A DNA stretch of 64,000 nucleotides from Aggregicoccus sp. 17bor-14 (GCF_009659535.1 NZ_VJZZ01000005.1:124001-188000); one strand, 5' to 3'. Numbered from the stretch's first letter, positions 49,232 through 60,968 are shown. Notes: a model not told the origin generated them from the sequence alone. Made by a program: numbers and translations.

Positions 49232-49564
49232 TCAGACGCCGGCGGCGGCCCGGGCGGCCGCGCTGCGCAGCGCGCTCGGCTGCGCCGCGCGGGGCGACGT
49301 GCGGCGGCGGCGCGGCGAGGGCAGCGGCAGCACGCGCGGCCCCAGCGCGAACACCGCGGCGAAGAAGCGCGCCTGGGCCTCGCTCGCGTAGGGGTAGCGG
49401 CGCACGCTGCCGTCCTGCAGCCGCACGTGCACGCTCCAGCCGCGCCGCTCGCGCACCAGCGCCACCGGCGGGCTGGGCGGCGCGGAGGACTCCACGCCCG
49501 CGTCGAAGCTGCGCTCGATGGCGCGCTCGAGGTCCTGCTCGCTCACCTCGTCCAATCCCCCCAT
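49232..49564 (-). CDS. Small hypothetical protein with basic tail
   Basis: A protein of 110 residues; ATG 49564 was chosen because GGGAGGG precedes it, although the frame is open to 49612. An acidic start (GLDEVSEQDLERAIERSFDA) is followed by a compact region (WSVHVRLQDGSVRRYPYASE) and a strongly basic C-terminus (SPRRRRTSPRAAQ). The middle resembles short domains that read 'VHVRLxDGS..RYPY'. No function known. Confidence 0.6.
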   Translation of the reverse strand: MGGLDEVSEQDLERAIERSFDAGVESSAPPSPPVALVRERRGWSVHVRLQDGSVRRYPYASEAQARFFAAVFALGPRVLPLPSPRRRRTSPRAAQPSALRSAAARAAAGV

Positions 49565-49764
49565 CACGCCCTCCCCCCCTGCGTTCTGCACTTCCAGGGG
49601 ACCCACCTGCATGGAAGCGGCGTGCCACGCGGCCTGCGCGTGTATTCGGGCACTTGCGGGGAGTCGCAGGAGGCGTGCGGCCGGGCGATCGGTAAAGAGT
49701 ACCGGCCTGTCATCCCTGGCCCACGGGTCCTTGTGCGCGCCGCTTTCTGCGTTAACTCAAGTGC

Positions 49765-49974
49765 ATGACTCAATCGACCGAAGACCGGGGTGAGCGCGTC
49801 GCGGACTTCACCCTCCCCGAGGGCTGCGTGCTGTGCGGCGGCGCGGTGGACATCCGCGCCACGCCTGCAGGAGCGCACAGCTACTGCCCCACCTGCCACC
49901 ACCTCTCCAAGCCCCAGCTGCGCATGAAGAAGGACAGCCTGGAGCTCATCTACGCCACGGACGCGCTCGCGTAA
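49765..49974 (+). CDS. Small zinc-ribbon-like protein
   Basis: A protein of 69 residues with two CxxC pairs (GCVLCGG and YCPTCHH), the hallmark of a zinc ribbon, followed by a basic stretch (KPQLRMKKDSLE). ATG 49765. Probably a cytoplasmic zinc-binding protein; no family-specific function. Confidence 0.7.
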   Translation: MTQSTEDRGERVADFTLPEGCVLCGGAVDIRATPAGAHSYCPTCHHLSKPQLRMKKDSLELIYATDALA

Positions 49975-49993
49975 GTCACAGCGCCTCCGCGCC

Positions 49994-50908
49994 TCACATC
50001 CCGCACGCCCGCATCAGCCACAGCAGTGCGGGCGCGCTCAGCAGGGAGAGGGGAATTCCCAGCCCCACCATGCGGGTCGCGAGCTCCGGGTCCAGCCGGC
50101 GCTCCGCCGCGAGCAGCGCGGCGCTCACCATGGGCGCCGTTCCCACCTGCAGCACCGTGGCCTCGGCGAGCACCGGGTCACCCGAGGGCAGCAGGCGGAA
50201 GAGCAGCGCCGTGACGAGCGGCGCGAGCAGCATCTTGTAGCCGAGCCCCACCGCGAGCGCGCTCCGGTGCGCGGAGAGCCCCGAGAGCCGCAGCGAGAAG
50301 CCCACCGAGAAGAGCGCGAGCGGGGTGAGCAGCGCCCCCAGCCGCGCGAGCGAGGTGTCCAGCCACGCCGGGTAGGCGAAGGCGTGGGTGGCGAACGCCA
50401 GCACCAGCGCGATGAACGAGGGAAAGGTGAGCACGCGGCGCAGCACCTCGCGCCCACTGCCGCCTCCGCTGCTCGCGCGCGCCGCCACGGCGCTCGCCAC
50501 GGTGGCCAGCGCGAGGAAGGAGCCGAGCTGATCCACCACCACGGCCACCTCCACGCCCTTCGGGCCCAGCAGCGCCTCGGCCATGGGCAGGCCCACGAAG
50601 GAGGTGTTGCCCAGCCCCGCGGTGAGCGCGAGCGCGGCCTGGCTCTGCGGCGAGAGCCCGAGGCGCGCGCCGGTGAGCCGCACCAGCAGCAGCGAGCCGA
50701 AGAACACGCCCCAGGGGGCCGCGGCCGCCGCGAGCAGCGCCGGGCGCACGTGCAGCGCGTGCACCACGTTGAGCACCAGCGCGGGCAAGGCCACGTTCAT
50801 CACGAAGGCGTTGAGCGCGAGCGGGGTGTTCGCGGGAAAGCGCGCGCTGCGGCGCGCGAGCGCTCCCAGCAGCAGGCAGCCGCCCAGCAGGCCCAGCACC
50901 ACGCTCAT
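49994..50908 (-). CDS. AEC-family (auxin efflux carrier-like) transporter
   Basis: A protein of 304 residues from ATG 50908 with about ten membrane segments. Family features: an N-terminal block FPANTPLALNAFVMNVALPALVLN (cited in part as ANTPLALNAFVMNVALP), and ALTAGLGNTSFVGLPMAEAL, the conserved 'N-x-x-F-x-G-x-P' region. AEC proteins export organic acids or similar solutes; the substrate is not predictable. Divergent from the MFS gene. Confidence 0.88.
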   Translation of the reverse strand: MSVVLGLLGGCLLLGALARRSARFPANTPLALNAFVMNVALPALVLNVVHALHVRPALLAAAAAPWGVFFGSLLLVRLTGARLGLSPQSQAALALTAGLGNTSFVGLPMAEALLGPKGVEVAVVVDQLGSFLALATVASAVAARASSGGGSGREVLRRVLTFPSFIALVLAFATHAFAYPAWLDTSLARLGALLTPLALFSVGFSLRLSGLSAHRSALAVGLGYKMLLAPLVTALLFRLLPSGDPVLAEATVLQVGTAPMVSAALLAAERRLDPELATRMVGLGIPLSLLSAPALLWLMRACGM

Positions 50909-51026
50909 CGCCGCGCACCCATCGCGCGTGCACGCTCGCACGCGGGTGCGGGCACCCGAAAGGGCTTTGTGCCCGGCGCGCCGCTGACCCATCATGCGCG
51001 CCCGCGCAGCGCAGGAGGAGACGGGC

Positions 51027-52295
51027 ATGCAGCCGGAGGGCGGAGCACAGGGCCGGGGCCGCCTCGCCACCTTCGTGCGGGGCGCGGCCGGCGGCCTGCC
51101 GCCCGTCTACTGGTACCTGTGGGTGGGCACCTTCGTGAACCGCCTGGGCGGCTTCGTGGTGCCCTTCCTCGCCTTCTACCTCACGCGCGAGCGCGGCTTC
51201 AGCGTGGCGCAGGCGGGGCTGATGGCGAGCCTGCACGGCGCGGGCGCGGTGCTCGCGGCGCCGCTGGGCGGGCAGCTCGCGGACCGCGTGGGGCGGCGCT
51301 TCACGCTGGTGGGCGGGCTGTGGCTGGGCTCGCTCGCCATGGCGCTGCTGGGCTTCGCGCGCAGCCACGTCGAGATCGCCGTCGCCACCTTCACGCTCGG
51401 GCTGCTCGGCGAGATGTACCGGCCTGCGGTGCTCGCGGCGATCTCCGACGTGGTGGCGCCGCCGGAGCGCCCGCGCGCCTTCGGGCTGCTCTACTGGGTC
51501 ATCAACCTGGGCTTCGCCGTCGCGCCGCCGCTCGCCGGGTGGATGGCCCAGCGCAGCTACCTGCTGCTCTTCCTCGCGGACGCGGCGACCACCTTCCTCT
51601 ACGGCCTGCTCGTGCTGCTGCGCGTGCCGGAGACGCGGCCCGCGCGCGGCAGCGAGGGCACGCACGCGCAGGGCGGGCTGCTCACGCCGCTCGCGGACCC
51701 GGTGTTCGTCGCCTTCGGGCTGCCGGTGCTCGCGGTGGCCTTCGTCTTCTTCCAGAGCCACTCGGCGCTGCCCCTGGACCTGAGCGCGCGCGGCGCCTCG
51801 CCGCAGACCTTCGGCAGCGTGCTCGCGGTGAACGGCCTGCTCATCGTGCTGGTGCAGCCCTTCGCCAACCGGCTGGTGGGGCGCATGCGGCGCTCCAGCG
51901 CGCTCGCGCTCAGCGCGGCCCTCACGGGCCTGGGCTTCGGGATGCACGCGCTCAACGACAGCGTGGTGGGCGCGCGCTTCGCCGTGGCGGTGTGGACGCT
52001 GGGAGAGATTGCCCAGGCGCCCGTCGCGCCCGCGGTGGTGTCGGACCTGGCGCCGGTGCACCTGCGCGGCAGCTACCAGGGCGCGTACCACATGCTCTGG
52101 GGCCTGGCGGCGTGCGCGGCGCCGGCCGCCGGCGGCTGGGCGCTGGGGCACCTGGGCGCGCTGCCGCTGTGGGGCGCGTGCCTCGGCATCGGGGTGCTCT
52201 CGGCGCTGGTGCACCTGGGCATCGGCCCCTCGCGCCGCCGGCGCCTCGCGCAGCTGCGGGAGCAGGCGCGCGAGGTGAGCACGGCGCTCGACTAG
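51027..52295 (+). CDS. Major facilitator superfamily transporter
   Basis: A protein of 422 residues; GGAGGAG just upstream favours ATG 51027 over 50994. Twelve membrane segments; MFS signatures include the loop-2/3 motif GGQLADRVGRRFTLVGG and YRPAVLAAISDVVAPPERPRA (cited in part as RPAVLAAISD). It resembles drug/sugar H+ antiporters, and no substrate can be assigned. A Pro/Gly tail is absent; the C-terminus is basic and polar (RRRRLAQLREQ). Confidence 0.88.
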   Translation: MQPEGGAQGRGRLATFVRGAAGGLPPVYWYLWVGTFVNRLGGFVVPFLAFYLTRERGFSVAQAGLMASLHGAGAVLAAPLGGQLADRVGRRFTLVGGLWLGSLAMALLGFARSHVEIAVATFTLGLLGEMYRPAVLAAISDVVAPPERPRAFGLLYWVINLGFAVAPPLAGWMAQRSYLLLFLADAATTFLYGLLVLLRVPETRPARGSEGTHAQGGLLTPLADPVFVAFGLPVLAVAFVFFQSHSALPLDLSARGASPQTFGSVLAVNGLLIVLVQPFANRLVGRMRRSSALALSAALTGLGFGMHALNDSVVGARFAVAVWTLGEIAQAPVAPAVVSDLAPVHLRGSYQGAYHMLWGLAACAAPAAGGWALGHLGALPLWGACLGIGVLSALVHLGIGPSRRRRLAQLREQAREVSTALD

Positions 52296-52509
52296 GGCGC
52301 GCGCGCCTGCCTGCTCGGCGTGCGGGGCTCGGAGCCTGCAGGGCCTGCAGGTTCCGCAGGCCCCCCTCTGCGGATCTGGCAGACTGCTCCGCGGCCCTGC
52401 TGTCCGCGCGCAGCGTTGTCCCGTGATGTCGCGCGCTTGGCGCCGTGAAGCCCCTTGGCCCGCGCGTTGCTCAAGGAGAGCGCATCAACCCGCAGCAAGG
52501 AGAGACACG

Positions 52510-52932
52510 ATGCGATCGATGAACCGCAAGGCGCTGGCGATGGTGGTGCTGGGCTCGCTCACGGCGGCCGGGGTGGGCTTCGCGCAGGAGGGCAAGGAGG
52601 GCGAAGGCCACATGCCTCCTCCCGAGGTGCTGCAGAAGTACGACACGAACAAGAACGGCAAGCTCGACGACACCGAGCGCGCGGCGATGCGCGCCGACCG
52701 CGAGAAGCTGCGCGCCGAGAAGCTCGCCCAGTTCGACAAGAACAAGGACGGCACGCTCGACGACACCGAGCGCAAGGCGATGCGCGACTCGATGCTGGCC
52801 GAGCGCTTCAAGCAGCTGGACAAGGACGGCAACGGGCAGCTCTCGCTCGCCGAGTTCCAGGCGGGCATGGACCACGGCGGCCCCATGGGCTGGGGCGGCG
52901 GCCACGGCCGTCACGGCGGCGGCCCCCGCTAG
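52510..52932 (+). CDS. Secreted EF-hand calcium-binding protein
   Basis: A protein of 140 residues: signal peptide ([18 protein letters not shown]) and three EF-hand loops, [24 protein letters not shown] and [12 protein letters not shown], each with acidic residues at the Ca positions. The C-terminus is Gly/His-rich ([14 protein letters not shown]), a possible metal-binding tail. AAGGAG precedes ATG 52510. The sensor kinase gene starts six bases after its stop, so it may supply the calcium or metal signal for that system. Confidence 0.88.
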   Translation: MRSMNRKALAMVVLGSLTAAGVGFAQEGKEGEGHMPPPEVLQKYDTNKNGKLDDTERAAMRADREKLRAEKLAQFDKNKDGTLDDTERKAMRDSMLAERFKQLDKDGNGQLSLAEFQAGMDHGGPMGWGGGHGRHGGGPR

Positions 52933-52938
52933 CCGGCG

Positions 52939-54237
52939 ATGAGCGCGCCGGCCTCCTCCCGCTCGGGCCCGCCGCCGCGGCTGCGCGGCGCCGCGGCGCG
53001 CCTCGTGGCGCTGCTGGGCGCCGCGCTGCTCGGCGGCGCGCTCCTGGTGACGGCGTGGGCGAGCTACGCGAGCGTGCGCGCGGCCTCGAGCACGCTCCTG
53101 CGCGGGCAGGCCAGCGCGGTGCAGCAGGCGGTGCGCGCGCACCTGCTGGAATTGGAGGGGCCGCCGAGCGAGGCGGCGCTGCAGGCCATCCTCGAGGACG
53201 AGACCCCCGCGGGGCTTCGCGCGCTCGTGCTGCTGGACCGGGGGCACGCGCCCCTGCGCGTGGGGCAGCTGCGCGGACCGCTCCTGCCGGATCCGGCACG
53301 GGTGGCCGCGCTCGCCGAGGAGCCGGTGCGGGTGGGAGACCGGGTGCGGCTCACCTTCCGCGCGCGCGTGCCGGTGGAGGAGGCCGCACTCGGTGGGCGC
53401 AATGCGCGCGAGCGCGGCCGGCCCACGCTGGTGGTGCTGGAGGTGGAGCCGGTGCAGGCAGAGGCGCTGCGGCGCGCGGCGGTGCGCACGCTGGCCATCG
53501 GCGCGGTGGCGGCCGCGGCGCTGTTCGCGGGCGCGCTGCTGCTGCTGCGCTGGCTGCTGCGGCAGGCGGAGCTGGAGCGGCAGCTCGAGCGCGAGCGGCG
53601 GCTCGCGGGACTGGGGGAGATGTCCGCGGTGCTCGCGCACGAGATCAAGAACCCGCTCGCCTCGCTCAAGGGCAACGCGCAGCTGCTCGCCCACGCGCTC
53701 GCGGACTCGGAGCGCCACGGCGCCAAGGCGCGCCGGGTGGTGGACGAGGCGGTGCGGCTCGAGCGGCTCACCGGCAGCCTGCTCGAGTACGTGCGCACCG
53801 GCGAGCTGCACCGCGAGCCCGCCTCCCCTGCCGAGCTGCTGCAGGAGGCGGCCGAGGCGGTGCGCACGGGCAGCGCGCCCGGGCAGCTGGCGCTCGCGCC
53901 GCAGGAGAGCGGGGCGCCCTGGCTGCTGGACAAGGAACGCATCCGCCAGGTGCTGGTGAACCTGCTGGACAACGCGCTCGCCACGGGAGCGCCCGTGCGC
54001 GCTTCCGTGCGCGAGGAGGCGGGGCAGCTGCGCTTCGACGTGCAGGACGCGGGGCCGGGCGTGCCGCCCTCCGAGCGCGAGCGCATCTTCGAGCCCTTCC
54101 ACACCACGCGCACCCGCGGCACGGGGCTCGGGCTCGCGGTGGCGCGCCGGGTGGTGGAGCAGCACGGCGGCAGCATCCGGGTGCAGGAGGCGCCCGGCGG
54201 GGGCGCGCTCTTCACGGTGGTGCTCCCGCGCGGCTAG
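52939..54237 (+). CDS. Membrane sensor histidine kinase (ZraS/NtrB-like)
   Basis: A protein of 432 residues. One membrane helix near 20-42, a ~130-residue periplasmic sensor region, a second helix near 180-205, then HisKA with His234 ([17 protein letters not shown]), and HATPase motifs ([48 protein letters not shown]). The HEIKNP box and pairing with an NtrC-type regulator resemble ZraS. Probably encoded in one operon with the EF-hand protein and the regulator. Confidence 0.92.
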   Translation: MSAPASSRSGPPPRLRGAAARLVALLGAALLGGALLVTAWASYASVRAASSTLLRGQASAVQQAVRAHLLELEGPPSEAALQAILEDETPAGLRALVLLDRGHAPLRVGQLRGPLLPDPARVAALAEEPVRVGDRVRLTFRARVPVEEAALGGRNARERGRPTLVVLEVEPVQAEALRRAAVRTLAIGAVAAAALFAGALLLLRWLLRQAELERQLERERRLAGLGEMSAVLAHEIKNPLASLKGNAQLLAHALADSERHGAKARRVVDEAVRLERLTGSLLEYVRTGELHREPASPAELLQEAAEAVRTGSAPGQLALAPQESGAPWLLDKERIRQVLVNLLDNALATGAPVRASVREEAGQLRFDVQDAGPGVPPSERERIFEPFHTTRTRGTGLGLAVARRVVEQHGGSIRVQEAPGGGALFTVVLPRG

Positions 54238-54261
54238 CGCAGGCGGAGAGAGGACGGCGAG

Positions 54262-55589
<1,328 letters not shown>

Positions 55590-55608
<19 letters not shown>

Positions 55609-57503
55609 GGCTCCGGCTCGGAGCGGAAGATGCCCTCGGGGTGGGCGAGGCCGCGCGCGCGGGCGAGCGGCTCGAGCACGTCCTGCGGGGGCGCATCCGC
55701 GGTGAGCAGCAGCGCGCGCACGGCCGCCTCCACCACGTCCTCGGCCGCCGGGCGCACCATGCCGCGGCGCGCATCCGCGACCTTCGCCTGGCGGTAGACG
55801 TCGAAGCGCTCGCGCACCTGCTTCGCGATGGCCTCGGCCGCCCGGTCCCCGGCCTCCACGCGCAGCTCCTCGGCGCTCTTGAGCTGCACGGGGTCCGCGA
55901 GGATGCCGTACTTCTCGTAGCCCTTGTGCGCCACGTCCTCGAACTGCGCCGCGTAGTCCTGGGTGCGCGGGGCGGGCGTGCCGGCGGCCCCGAGGTCCTC
56001 GAGCACGGAGGTGACGGTGGCCTTCACCACGCGCCGGTGCGTCTCCACGTCGTAGACGAAGTCCGCGTACATGGGCTGCTCCACGGTGAGCGGCGTGCGG
56101 TACACCGCGTCGCGCCCGCGCTGCACCTCGCGCCGCTGCAGCTCGCTCTTGCGCTGCGCGTCCTCCAGCTCGCCCTCCAGCGCGTGCACCACGTCCTGGC
56201 GCTGCACGAGCGCCTTCTCCTCGTCCGCGCAGGCCGCGCTCGCCCCGCAGCGCGCCGCGGAGCACACGTCCGCCACCTTGTCGGGGCTCGCCGGGGGCTT
56301 CTCCGCCTTGCCGCCCGCGGCGGCGCGCGCCGCCACCTGGGTGGCCTCCTGGGCGAGCTGGCCGCAGGCCTCGAGCGCGCGCTGGCAGTCGCGCCGCTCG
56401 CGCTCGCGGCAGCGCTCGGCCGCGGTGCGCGCCGCCGTCAGCTCGGTGCCCTTCTTGAAGTACTCGCGCAGCGCCTGCGACTCGGCGCGCTCCACGTCCT
56501 CGAGCGTGCGCTCGGTCTGCAGCAGCTTGCCCTCGAAGTCCTTGCGCTCCGGGTTGGGCACCGCCTTCATCCCCGCGAGGTAGCGCTTCGTGCGCTGGCT
56601 GGGCGTCTGCTCCTCGAGCGCGAGCACCCGCTCCAGCGCGAGCGAGAGCCGCACACCCACCTTCCCCGCCGGCGCATCCGTCACCACGCGCAGCGGCAGG
56701 CGCGTGGGCAGGTAGGTGGCGAGCCTCCCGGGCTCCAGGCGCGCCGCCACGTCGGGCGCGTCCGCGCGGTCCACCGGCAGCCCCGCCACGACGAGGAAGG
56801 CCACCTCCTCGCGCAGCCGGCGGCGCAGGCCCTCCGCGCGCTCGCGCGCTGCGGTGGCGCCCGGGCGCTCCTGGTCCGCGCGCAGGAAGCCCACCAGCGC
56901 GTTGCCCAGCAGGCCGCGCTCCTCGAGCCGCTCCGCCTCGCGAAACCAGCGCTGCGCGTACGCCGCCTGCACGTTGAGCCGCCCGGCCTTCGCCGCCACG
57001 AGCTGCTCGGAGGCGGCGGGCGGGCTGGCCACGGCGAGCACCCCTTCGAACTCCGCCTGCGCATCGCCCAGGCGCTCCTCCTTCAGCGCCGCCTGGCCCT
57101 TCGCCACGCGCGCGCCCAGCACGCGCGCGAGCTCGGCGCGCGCCTCGCTGCTGTCCGGGTCCAGCTCCAGCGCGCGCAAGAGCAGCCGCTGCGCCTCGGG
57201 CAGGTCGCTCTCCTTGCCGCGCGCCTCGTCCAGCACCTGCGCGCTCCAGGCCTCGCGCACCTTGCGCTGCTTCAGCCGGATTTCGGAGTCGCTCGAGTCC
57301 ACCACCAGGGCGCGCGCATACGCGGCGTCCGCCTCGGCCCACTGCTGCGCGGCGGCCGCCTTGTCGCCCTCCTTCACGGCGCGGTGGAAGGCGGTGCAGC
57401 CCGGCAGGGCGAGCGCGAGCAGCAGCAGCAGCAGCACCCGGGGCAGGATGAGAACCAGAGGCCGGCGCGGGGAGGCGGGGCGGGCGGCGAGGGGGTGGGT
57501 CAC
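55590..57503 (-). CDS. Lipoprotein with TPR-like repeats
   Basis: A protein of 637 residues from GTG 57503 (upstream frame is open but not coding-like). Lipobox LALPGC at ~35. Residues ~40-260 contain TPR-like helices ([49 protein letters not shown]); the middle has a Cys cluster ([13 protein letters not shown]), and the end a compact domain ([23 protein letters not shown] in part). It is a large periplasmic or surface lipoprotein typical of myxobacteria, with unknown partner. The start choice is uncertain because there is no clean ribosome site. Confidence 0.8.
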
Positions 57504-57718
57504 CCCTGCATTCTCGGGCAAGGCCGTGGGAGTACCAAGCAAGCCGTCGAGCGGGCTGGCCGCCCGCCTGCACTCCGGTGGAGGGAGCGGAGGGGGAGCA
57601 GGCGTGGACCCACATGTGGGGAATGGGGGCTTGGCGCGGTGCGTAGCCATTCCTACCAGGGGAGGACGCCTTTACGTCGATCCACGCCCCGCCCTTCCAA
57701 CTCCCCAGGAGGCCCGCT

Positions 57719-57955
57719 GTGCCCTGCGCCAAGCCCCGTCCCACCGCCCTGAAGAAGGTGGTGCGTGCCGATGCACCCATCTCCGAGTTCCGCAACCTCT
57801 ACTGCCGCCACTACGGCGCGTGCATCGACGTGGCGGTGCGCGCCGGCTGGGAGAGCTTCACCTGCGCCCGCTGCCCCTTCTTCCACACCGGCGCGAAGCC
57901 CGGTGCCTCCGAGCACGCGTTCGATCAGCCCGGCGACATGGGCATCACGCTCTAG
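57719..57955 (+). CDS. Small Cys-rich protein
   Basis: A protein of 78 residues starting at GTG 57719, preceded by AGGAGG at seven bases. Four Cys in CRHYGAC and CARCPFF suggest a zinc site; there is no signal peptide, and a basic start (KPRPTALKKVVR). Not recognised. Confidence 0.7.
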   Translation: MPCAKPRPTALKKVVRADAPISEFRNLYCRHYGACIDVAVRAGWESFTCARCPFFHTGAKPGASEHAFDQPGDMGITL

Positions 57956-57982
57956 GCGCGAGTATGGGATGAGACGCCCGCG

Positions 57983-58825
57983 ATGAGCGTCTCCTTCCAC
58001 CTGTGCCAGCCCGGCGGCGGCGCCTCCTGCGGCGCGTGCTGCGGGCTGTACAACTTCCGCGACCACTCCCGCGAGGCGCTCGCGCAGCGCCTCGCGCGGC
58101 ACACGGCCCGGCTCCAGGGCGTGGCGCGCGAGCCCGCGGCCTTCCGCAAGGCGGCGCGCGCGAGTGCCGACGAGGACCGCGCCCTCGCCCTCTTCCCCGC
58201 CGTGCGCATCTGCCCGCTGCTGGGCTTCCTGCCTCCAGACGGGAGCGGCGGGGAGCGCGTGGGCTGCCTCGCGCACCCGCGCGTGACGGGCGGCGTGGAC
58301 CTGCGCGACTGCGGCGTCTACCGCGCGGAGGTCTGCGAGACCTTCACCTGTCCCTCCTTCGGCTGGCTCTCGGATGCGCAGGCGCGGCTCGTCCAGGCGG
58401 CGTGCGCGGACTGGTACCTCTACGGCCTCGTCATCACCGACGTGGAATTCGTGCAGGGCTGCCTGCGGCTGCTCGCGTGGGAGTGCGGGCGCGAGGTGCC
58501 CTGCGAGGCGCTGCTCGCGCACGGCCCCGCGCTCGCCGCCCTGCGCCGGCTCTTCGCGCTGAAGGAGGCCGCGGCCGCCGAGACGCGCGGAGCGGCGCCG
58601 GGCGGCGCGCGCGCAGGCGGCGTTTTCGGGCGCTTCCGCCCGGACGCGGACGGCGAGCCGCAGCTGCAGGCGCTCGACTACGCCGCGCTCGGAGCGCACG
58701 CGGCGCCGGAGGACGACGTGGTGGTGTGCCTCGGGCACCTGCCCGCGGACGGCAGCGCGCTCGAGCGGGCGCGGGCTCAGGTGCGCTCCCACGTGCGCGC
58801 GGTGGCCGCGGCGCTCGAGGGCTGA
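57983..58825 (+). CDS. Cys-rich hypothetical protein
   Basis: A protein of 280 residues with about 13 cysteines, many in the first half: [52 protein letters not shown]. The CGACCG start and the later Cys pairs recall Fe-S or zinc-binding proteins of the YkgJ type, but the match is not sure. The C-terminal third is unremarkable. It starts 27 bases after the small Cys-rich gene and is probably in operon with it. Confidence 0.65.
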   Translation: MSVSFHLCQPGGGASCGACCGLYNFRDHSREALAQRLARHTARLQGVAREPAAFRKAARASADEDRALALFPAVRICPLLGFLPPDGSGGERVGCLAHPRVTGGVDLRDCGVYRAEVCETFTCPSFGWLSDAQARLVQAACADWYLYGLVITDVEFVQGCLRLLAWECGREVPCEALLAHGPALAALRRLFALKEAAAAETRGAAPGGARAGGVFGRFRPDADGEPQLQALDYAALGAHAAPEDDVVVCLGHLPADGSALERARAQVRSHVRAVAAALEG

Positions 58826-58829
58826 GGCG

Positions 58830-58905
58830 GGACGGCGCAGGGGAACGCCCCCCCGCCCCGAGCGAGCCGGACCGTGTCCAGCAGCCTCGCTCCCCTGCAC
58901 CGTCC
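58830..58905. ncRNA. Nested inverted repeat / possible structured RNA
   Basis: Outer arms of 15 bp (58830-58844 and 58891-58905, one mismatch), then inner AGCGAG/CTCGCT (58861-58866, 58886-58891) and GGAC-cgt-GTCC (58869-58879), nested in that order. It lies between the stops of two convergent genes, so it could be a transcription end structure or a small RNA. GGCCC-ttc-GGGCC follows near 58950. No known RNA family was recognised. Confidence 0.4.
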
Positions 58906-58989
58906 TTCCGCAGTTCAGCTGAGTTTCCGGGCTGCGGGCAATGGCCCTGGCCCTTCGGGCCATGCGCTGCCGGCACACATGCACCTCCC

Positions 58990-59439
58990 TCAGCGCGGCT
59001 TGGGCGCGTCGAGGCTGCGGCCACCCTCGAGCCCCTGAATCGCCTCGCGCAGCGCGGGCGGCAGGGGGACCTTCTCGTAGGTGGGGTAGCGCACGGTGAC
59101 GATGGTGGTGCTGCCGCGCGCGTACGCGGCGCCGGTCTGCGCGTCCTCCACCGCGTACTCCATGAGGAAGCTGGTGTTGCCCAGGCGCCCCACCCGCGCG
59201 CCCACCTCGAGCGTGGCGGGGAAGAGCACCGGGCGCAGGTAGTCCACCTGCGCGGAGGCCAGGATGGGCCCCACCCCGAGCCCCGTGCCTGCCTGCTGGC
59301 TCCACAGCCCCACGCGCTCGAGGTAGGCGATGCGGGCGGCCTCGAACCAGGCGAGGAAGCGGGCGTTGTTCACGTGGCCGAAGGCGTCCATCTCGCCCCA
59401 CTGGACGGGAAAGCGCACGCTGACGGGAAAAGCGTTCAT
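58990..59439 (-). CDS. Acyl-CoA thioesterase (YbgC/4HBT type)
   Basis: A protein of 149 residues. The hotdog signature [21 protein letters not shown] (cited as [18 protein letters not shown]) has the catalytic Asp of the 4-hydroxybenzoyl-CoA thioesterase family; [17 protein letters not shown] follows. It cleaves acyl-CoA thioesters of unknown chain length. ATG 59439 lies 144 bp from the divergent cold-shock gene. Confidence 0.85.
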   Translation of the reverse strand: MNAFPVSVRFPVQWGEMDAFGHVNNARFLAWFEAARIAYLERVGLWSQQAGTGLGVGPILASAQVDYLRPVLFPATLEVGARVGRLGNTSFLMEYAVEDAQTGAAYARGSTTIVTVRYPTYEKVPLPPALREAIQGLEGGRSLDAPKPR

Positions 59440-59583
59440 GGCAGAGGTGTTCCTAGGTGGGCAGGCCCGCGAGGGTGTGCTCGACAACGAGGACCTGCGT
59501 GGGTTAGAGGACGGTCCTCGGCCCGCAACAGGGCCGAAATGGGGGGCGGCAGTCGCCCTCCAGCGAAGGAAAGAAGAACGAGA

Positions 59584-59787
59584 ATGGCAACCGGTACCGT
59601 GAAGTGGTTCAACGACGCGAAGGGCTTCGGCTTCATCACCCAGGACGGCGGCGGCGAGGACGTTTTCTGCCACCACACCGCCATCCAGGCGGATGGGTTC
59701 CGCACTCTGGCCGAGGGCCAGAAGGTGGAGTTCGAGGTCGCCCGCGGCCCCAAGGGCCTGCAGGCCCAGAACGTCCGCCCGATCTGA
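59584..59787 (+). CDS. cspA: Cold-shock protein (CspA family)
   Basis: A protein of 67 residues, complete single cold-shock domain: [20 protein letters not shown] contains RNP1 (KGFGFI), and [10 protein letters not shown] is RNP2-like (usually DVFVH; here Cys-His). It binds single-stranded RNA/DNA as an RNA chaperone or antiterminator. AAGGAAAG lies upstream of ATG 59584, and a T-rich-ended terminator follows. The 144-bp upstream region could contain a regulatory 5' leader. Confidence 0.95.
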   Translation: MATGTVKWFNDAKGFGFITQDGGGEDVFCHHTAIQADGFRTLAEGQKVEFEVARGPKGLQAQNVRPI

Positions 59788-59813
59788 GCCGCTTCAACGG
59801 CTGAGATGCTCCC

Positions 59814-59853
59814 GAGCCCGGCCCTCGCAGAGGTGCCGGGCTCTTCCATTTTT
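59814..59853 (+). terminator. Rho-independent terminator of cspA
   Basis: GAGCCCGG (59814-59821) pairs with CCGGGCTC (59836-59843) across a 14-base loop, followed by TTCCATTTTT. Confidence 0.8.
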
Positions 59854-59882
59854 CCCCCACTCCCGCCCCCTCGCCTGCCCCC

Positions 59883-60953
59883 ATGCTGAACCTGTACGAC
59901 CACACCCGCGCCGCGCTCGCGGAGCAGCTCGCCCCGCTGGGCTTCAGCGGCTTCCACCGCGACCTGGTGTGGGAGGCGCTCTACCGCCGCCACGTGACGG
60001 GGCTGGACGCGGCCGCGCTGCCGGGCCTGCGCGAGGAGCTGCGCTCTGCGCTCGCGAGCCACGCGCAGGTGGGCGCGCTGGCCACGCACCTGGAGACCTT
60101 CAGCCAGGACGGCTTCACCCACAAGCTGCTCCTGCGGCTCGCGGACGGGCAGACGATCGAGACGGTGCTGATGCGCTTCCAGGGCCGCGCCACGGTGTGC
60201 CTCAGCACGCAGGCGGGCTGCGCCATGGGCTGCGTGTTCTGCGCCACGGGGCAGATGGGCTTCGTGCGCCACCTCACGCCCGGGGAGATCGTCGCGCAGG
60301 TGGTGCACGTGAGCCGCGTGTTGGCGAAGGAGGGCGAGCGGCTGCGCAACATCGTGCTGATGGGGATGGGCGAGCCCCTGCACAACTACGACGCGACGAT
60401 GGCCGCGGTGGACATCCTCACCGACCCGAAGGGGCTCGCCATCGGCCCGCGCTTCATCACCCTGTCCACGGTGGGCGTGGTGCCCGGCATCCGCCGGCTC
60501 GCGGACGAGGAGCGCCCGGTGCAGCTCGCGGTGAGCCTGCACGCGGCGACGGACGCCGAGCGCAGTGCCCTGGTGCCCGCGGGCAAGAAGTGGCCGCTCG
60601 CGGAGCTGATGGACGCGTGCCGCTACTACTCCGAGAAGCGCGGCCGGCGCATCTTCTTCGAGTGGGCGCTCATCGCCGGGCAGAACGACTCCGCGCAGAC
60701 GGCGCACACCCTGGGGCAGCTGCTGCAGGGGATGGATGCGCACGTGAACCTCATCCCGCTCAACCCCACCGCGGGCTACCGCGAGGCGCCCAGCAGCCCC
60801 GAGGCGGTGCGCGCCTTCCAGGACGTGCTCGCGGGCTACGGGCTGCCCAGCACCGTGCGCCAGCGGCGCGGCATCGACATCGACGCGGGCTGCGGCCAGC
60901 TCAAGGCCGAGAGCGAGCGGCGGCGCCGGCAGGCCGCGGCCGCGACGCCCTAG
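59883..60953 (+). CDS. rlmN: 23S rRNA/tRNA adenine-C2 methyltransferase
   Basis: A protein of 356 residues. Radical-SAM CxxxCxxC: Cys113, 117 and 120 (GCAMGCVFCATGQMGF); other family blocks are VLMGMGEPLHNYD, LSTVGVVPGI, LAVSLHAATD, EWALIAGQND and the methylation-site Cys in IDAGCGQL. It methylates A2503 of 23S rRNA and A37 of some tRNAs. ATG 59883 lies 30 bp after the cspA terminator. Confidence 0.96.
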   Translation: MLNLYDHTRAALAEQLAPLGFSGFHRDLVWEALYRRHVTGLDAAALPGLREELRSALASHAQVGALATHLETFSQDGFTHKLLLRLADGQTIETVLMRFQGRATVCLSTQAGCAMGCVFCATGQMGFVRHLTPGEIVAQVVHVSRVLAKEGERLRNIVLMGMGEPLHNYDATMAAVDILTDPKGLAIGPRFITLSTVGVVPGIRRLADEERPVQLAVSLHAATDAERSALVPAGKKWPLAELMDACRYYSEKRGRRIFFEWALIAGQNDSAQTAHTLGQLLQGMDAHVNLIPLNPTAGYREAPSSPEAVRAFQDVLAGYGLPSTVRQRRGIDIDAGCGQLKAESERRRRQAAAATP

Positions 60954-60968
60954 CGGGCTGCGGCGCCC

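Noticed and set aside
52320-52375. CCTGCAGG-rich hairpin upstream of the EF-hand gene
   Set aside because: Short repeated CTGCAGG units can fold, but there is no T-run or clear arm symmetry beyond what GC-rich sequence gives; not listed as a terminator.
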